Assembly (NCBI GenBank): GCA_001780385.1
Contig: MFGW01000168.1
Span: 1,541 to 10,333 of the forward strand
DNA: 8,793 nucleotides
Reading direction: 5' to 3'
Origin: Candidatus Fischerbacteria bacterium RBG_13_37_8
GTDB lineage: Bacteria; Acidobacteriota; HRBIN11; MFGW01
Position numbers and translations under genes: made by a program. The notes beneath the pieces are model-generated. The model was not told the DNA's origin and did not search any database. It saw only the letters and a list, made by a program, of their open reading frames with translations. Every line of letters starts with the position of its first letter. Position 1 is the first letter of the stretch. Below, piece after piece: positions 6,783-8,793 of the stretch.

Positions 6783-8717
6783 ATGAAAAAAATAGTATTG
6801 CTTATTAGTATCTTTGTTGCAGCTTTTCTTTTCAGGATCCTGCCATATTGGAATTATGTATTCCAGGATGGGAAAATATATATAGCAGACCCCGATGCAT
6901 GTTATCATCTCAGACGAATTGAAGTAAGTGCACAACATTTTCCTCATTTGCTTATTCTTGATAATTTTGCTGGGGCTGAATCAAAAAATCATATTATTTG
7001 GGCACCGCTCTATGATTGGATAGGTGCTTTTTTATGGCGATTTATGGCTTTGCTGGGATTCGGCAAACAAACAATCCTTGCCTTGTTCATGTTCATAAGT
7101 CCTATCCTGGCAGTACTGAATGCTTTCCTTATTTATAAACTTGCCCTGCTTATCTATAATGAATCTGCATTTGCTATTATTTCTTCTTTTTTCTTCAGTA
7201 TTTTACCACGAGGAATTATTTACAGTTCTCTCGGTAATCTTGATCATCATGCGATTGAAGTATTATGCATGTCCTTTCTCTTTTATAGGCTCATCCTTCT
7301 GCTAAAACAAGGTTCGCTGAAAAGTATTCTTCTGTTCTCCTTGTCGGTTACTTTTGCGACCCTGGTATGGACAGGTTCCATATTCTTTGCTTTTTGCTCC
7401 CTCCTGGTTGCCTTCTTCTATTGCGGAAATACTCATTATACTCCACTTAAATCAATTGGAATGGCATTCTTATTTTCAGCTTTCTGTATTGCACCGTTTT
7501 CTCTCTATTATGTCATAAAAGGCGCTCCAACAGTTGATTTCTATGCATTCTCATTCTTCCAGCCATTGTCCTATGTAATTCTTTCTGCGCTTATATTCAT
7601 TTTTTTGAAACTGATACATACAGAAACAGAAATGCTCTTCAGCAAAGAAAAAATCCTGATGTTTTTTTCTTATGCCGCAGGCATTGTGGCATTATTTCTC
7701 TCCTTTCAAGAAGTATTCAACGGTATAAAATACTTGATGAGAAAACAACCGCTATTCATGAGCTTTGTGTCAGAGAGTGAATCAATCTTTAAAATTAGCG
7801 AACAATGGAGTCTCTCAGCCATCATTCTGTATTTTTCCTTTTTTATCTTCTTGCTTCCTTTGTTTTATATACTACTGGCAGCAAGAAAAAAATTTTTGCA
7901 GCCCGCAGGATATGCATTTCTTACTGTAATAGTGCCAGTCTTTTTTATACTTATATGCCTTCAAAAAAAATTCAGCTATCATTTTTCAGTGCCCTTTAGT
8001 ATCTTACTGGGATTAAGTCTCTATTTCTGCTATGCCTGGCTAATACAAAAAATTAAAAGCATCGCTGCGCTGGCTATCATTATCATTATTACTGCAGGAA
8101 TGCTCTACCCGATACGCCCTATTTTTTATTTTGCCAATGATAATTTATATGAAAGCTTGCATAGCTTGTTGCCCGTATATGCCTGGTTAAAACAAAAAAC
8201 ACCTTCTTTGCAGGATAAATTTAATCAAAAAGAACGCCAGGATTACTATATATTAAGTGAATGGAGCCTTGGTCATTATATCCAGTATTATGCACATCGA
8301 GCAGTTATTGTTGATAATTTTGGCAAAGATAATCAGATGCATCTTGCTGCTCAAATATTACTTACTTACTCAGAATATGATGCACTTCAATTACTTTATA
8401 AGCACAAGATAAAATATATCCTGGTGAGGGATTATTTGACTACCTTATATCATTTGCCCTTGCTGATAGGAGAAAATCCAAAGGAATATTTTAACGCGGT
8501 GCAGGATTTACATGGTCAATACTATATCTCACCAGTAGGGGGCTTGACATTCGGTTTTATACTATGTGAAAAATCTGAACTGTTTAATGATCAGAACTAT
8601 CCTCTTTATAATAAAATAAAACTGATTCAAAAATGGCCAGATACACACAGGGAAAAATATCGCGATGGCTTGAAAGGAAATATTCTGCTTTATGAAGTAG
8701 TGAACAGTGAACAGTGA
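6783..8717 (+). CDS. STT3-family oligosaccharyltransferase-like membrane glycosyltransferase
   Basis: 644 residues with roughly a dozen transmembrane helices and a soluble C-terminal part (about 455-644). It resembles the STT3/PglB/AglB fold (GT-C), which moves a lipid-linked glycan onto asparagine. Visible family marks are: DPDACYHLRR after the first helix (Asp36, Asp38; the first acidic loop motif), GNLDHHAIE (Asp154, His155, His156, Glu159; the second acidic motif), and FVSE (328-331), which matches the SVSE/TIxE glutamate motif. The sequon-binding WWDYG motif is replaced by EWSLGHYIQYY (Trp494-Gly497), then VDNFG. The variant loop makes the acceptor specificity uncertain. The protein could be a true oligosaccharyltransferase or another GT-C enzyme. 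The ATG at 6783 is preceded by AGGA 13 bases away, a distant ribosome binding site. The final residues (VNSEQ) and the TGA stop are made by the heptanucleotide array. No other glycan gene is seen here. Confidence 0.85.
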   Translation: MKKIVLLISIFVAAFLFRILPYWNYVFQDGKIYIADPDACYHLRRIEVSAQHFPHLLILDNFAGAESKNHIIWAPLYDWIGAFLWRFMALLGFGKQTILALFMFISPILAVLNAFLIYKLALLIYNESAFAIISSFFFSILPRGIIYSSLGNLDHHAIEVLCMSFLFYRLILLLKQGSLKSILLFSLSVTFATLVWTGSIFFAFCSLLVAFFYCGNTHYTPLKSIGMAFLFSAFCIAPFSLYYVIKGAPTVDFYAFSFFQPLSYVILSALIFIFLKLIHTETEMLFSKEKILMFFSYAAGIVALFLSFQEVFNGIKYLMRKQPLFMSFVSESESIFKISEQWSLSAIILYFSFFIFLLPLFYILLAARKKFLQPAGYAFLTVIVPVFFILICLQKKFSYHFSVPFSILLGLSLYFCYAWLIQKIKSIAALAIIIIITAGMLYPIRPIFYFANDNLYESLHSLLPVYAWLKQKTPSLQDKFNQKERQDYYILSEWSLGHYIQYYAHRAVIVDNFGKDNQMHLAAQILLTYSEYDALQLLYKHKIKYILVRDYLTTLYHLPLLIGENPKEYFNAVQDLHGQYYISPVGGLTFGFILCEKSELFNDQNYPLYNKIKLIQKWPDTHREKYRDGLKGNILLYEVVNSEQ

Positions 8718-8793
8718 ACAGGGGACAGGGAACAGGGGACAGGGAACAGGGAACAGTGAACAGGGGACAGGGGACAGGGAACAGGGGACAGGG
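8700..8793. repeat. Heptanucleotide tandem array (GKGRACA), truncated by the window end
   Basis: Thirteen complete 7-base units plus three bases, perfectly in register. Three variants occur: GTGAACA (4 units), GGGGACA (5) and GGGAACA (4). The order is three GTGAACA, GGGGACA, GGGAACA, GGGGACA, two GGGAACA, GTGAACA, two GGGGACA, GGGAACA, GGGGACA. The array starts inside the STT3 gene and supplies its stop codon. It resembles the short tandemly repeated repetitive (STRR) heptamers known from cyanobacteria. Its full length lies beyond the window. Confidence 0.97.

Noticed and set aside
8700..8793. CRISPR array
   Set aside because: The unit is seven bases with no spacers; it is a simple tandem array.

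Overview
The window is AT-rich bacterial DNA (G+C roughly a third by eye) with tightly packed genes and few recognisable terminators. Several features point to a diderm, probably uncultured, bacterium: a periplasm-facing transglutaminase, a secreted M1-type metallopeptidase, an envelope LytM/M23 peptidase, a transmembrane Ser/Thr kinase with a TonB-like C-terminal domain, and an STT3-type oligosaccharyltransferase. The mix (Hanks-type kinases with PEGA repeats, M1 peptidases with long N-terminal extensions, transglutaminase-like proteins) recalls Acidobacteriota/Aminicenantes-like or other candidate-phylum genomes, but no marker gene here settles the taxonomy.

Layout. Positions 1-2966 (+): the 3' end of a transglutaminase-like gene, then after 12 bases an 850-residue exported M1-like metallopeptidase, probably one operon. 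Positions 2969-6393 (-): an M23 peptidase converging on the M1 gene with only 2 bases between the stop codons, a 66-residue two-helix membrane protein, and a 683-residue membrane Ser/Thr kinase. The kinase has its own good sigma70-type promoter. The small membrane protein is preceded by two near-duplicate promoter-like blocks. Positions 6394-6782: a divergent region of about 390 bases holding the kinase promoter and the decayed remains of a metallophosphoesterase gene. Positions 6783-8717 (+): a 644-residue STT3-family membrane glycosyltransferase. Its last codons and stop codon lie inside a heptanucleotide tandem array (8700-8793) that runs off the end of the window.

How the genes relate. 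Nearly everything concerns the cell envelope: peptide or crosslink chemistry (transglutaminase, M1), peptidoglycan turnover (M23), trans-envelope signalling (kinase-PEGA-TonB_C) and protein glycosylation (STT3). No single pathway is proven by the clustering. The most notable points are the kinase/PEGA/TonB_C architecture, the STT3 protein whose stop codon is made by a slippage-prone repeat, the M1 enzyme lacking the GxMEN exopeptidase motif, and the internally deleted phosphoesterase relic.
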